Assembly: GCA_964640305.1 (NCBI GenBank)
Contig: CAZXFF010000014.1
Span: forward strand, 1 to 44,535
Length of the DNA stretch: 44,535 nt
Direction of reading: 5' to 3'
Source: Coprenecus sp964640305
GTDB taxonomy: Bacteria > Bacteroidota > Bacteroidia > Bacteroidales > UBA932
Position numbers and translations under genes: made by a program. Position 1 is the stretch's first letter. Every line of letters starts with the position of its first letter. The notes beneath the pieces were generated by a model. The model had not been told where the DNA came from. It did no database searches and worked only from the letters and a program-made list of their open reading frames with translations. This document shows positions 44,166 to 44,535 of this stretch, piece after piece.

Positions 44166-44535
44166 ATGAAAGCAATCACAGGAACAGATTTCAATTTCAG
44201 CCATCAGACCGGCAAATATGTCGGGAAAGTACGCGATGTTTACACCATTGATGACAACTTCATTGTCATGATTGCGACCGACAGGATTTCGGCCTTTGAT
44301 GTAGTCCTTCCCAAGGGTATAACCTACAAGGGACAAGTTCTCAACCAGATAGCTTCAATGTTTCTGGACTCCACTGCAGACATTGTACAGAACTGGAAAA
44401 TCAGCACCCCGGATCCGATGGTAACAATCGGATACAAATGCCAGGGACTTCCAATTGAAATGATAGTAAGGGGATATCTCACCGGCAGTTCCTGGAGAGC
44501 CTATAAAAACGGGGCAAGGGAAATATACAAAATAC
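44166..44535 (+). CDS. purC: SAICAR synthase, long type (partial, cut by window end)
   Basis: The first 123 codons read like the roughly 310-residue SAICAR synthase of Bacteroides and of yeast Ade1. Diagnostic parts are KYVGKVRDVYTIDDNF, ATDRISAFDVVLPKGI, YKGQVLNQIASMF, TPDPMVTIGYKCQGLPIEMI and RGYLTGSSWRAYKNG. It performs the same reaction as the short purC at 22984 but belongs to a different size class. The gene runs off the window, so completeness cannot be judged. It is downstream of a glycosyltransferase, with a 4-bp gap. Confidence 0.93.
   Translation, partial: MKAITGTDFNFSHQTGKYVGKVRDVYTIDDNFIVMIATDRISAFDVVLPKGITYKGQVLNQIASMFLDSTADIVQNWKISTPDPMVTIGYKCQGLPIEMIVRGYLTGSSWRAYKNGAREIYKI

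Overview
The window is a stretch of chromosome from a member of the Bacteroidota, most likely an anaerobic, gut-type Bacteroidales. The evidence is the set of families present (DUF4296 lipoprotein, TlpA-type lipoprotein, BamA with OmpH/Skp partners, long-form SAICAR synthase, 2-oxoacid:ferredoxin oxidoreductase, membrane pyrophosphatase, hexameric-type glutamate dehydrogenase). In addition, the gene starts lack clear Shine-Dalgarno sequences but often follow the Bacteroidetes -7 element TAnnTTTG. I cannot fix the genus. No rRNA, tRNA or CRISPR array is visible.

Region 1-1130 has no convincing gene. The left edge looks like the end of an IS3-family element (terminal inverted repeat at about 43-61, transposase orfA start at 28 on the minus strand). 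It is followed by a degenerate stretch and then a notable repeat block. That block has 3.5 copies of a 141-bp unit (458-960), each carrying a 14-bp inverted-repeat pair around a variable core, which run directly into twelve copies of a 10-bp repeat (961-1080). This block sits just upstream of a BlaI-type repressor and M56 peptidase/TonB operon (1179-3034) that has a clear dyad operator over its promoter.

Region 3038-12251 is mostly minus-strand housekeeping genes. One tight operon reads purM, an unrecognised lipoprotein, a DEDDy exonuclease, an RlmI-like methyltransferase and a free methionine-R-sulfoxide reductase. A second reads polysaccharide deacetylase, purD and a membrane protein. A class I/II aminotransferase is transcribed the other way between them. 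At 12271-12316 two face-to-face promoters overlap. The plus-strand one drives a DUF4296 lipoprotein, an amidohydrolase, a radical SAM protein, dtd, deoC and a small outer-membrane protein, ending at a bidirectional terminator (16847-16881).

Region 16907-32217 is all minus strand: wzz-like/ftsY/pheT; purC(short)/purF; a riboflavin operon ribD-ribE-ribBA-ribH headed by an FMN riboswitch with its own terminator; then gamma-carbonic anhydrase-like/TlpA-like/murI/hppA. Region 32363-36639 holds gdhA and korAB, which are central to anaerobic amino-acid and 2-oxoacid metabolism. Region 36799-43037 is the outer-membrane assembly and isoprenoid block (ompH, bamA, uppS, nadK on minus; pdxJ and a second ompH on plus). 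The end carries a glycosyltransferase and the start of a second, long-type purC, so the window encodes two different SAICAR synthases.

I found no obvious new multi-gene defence or mobile system. The strongest unexplained signals are the 141-bp/10-bp repeat block, the two purC classes, the BlaI/M56-TonB operon with its stacked operator, and an uncharacterised lipoprotein coupled to purM.
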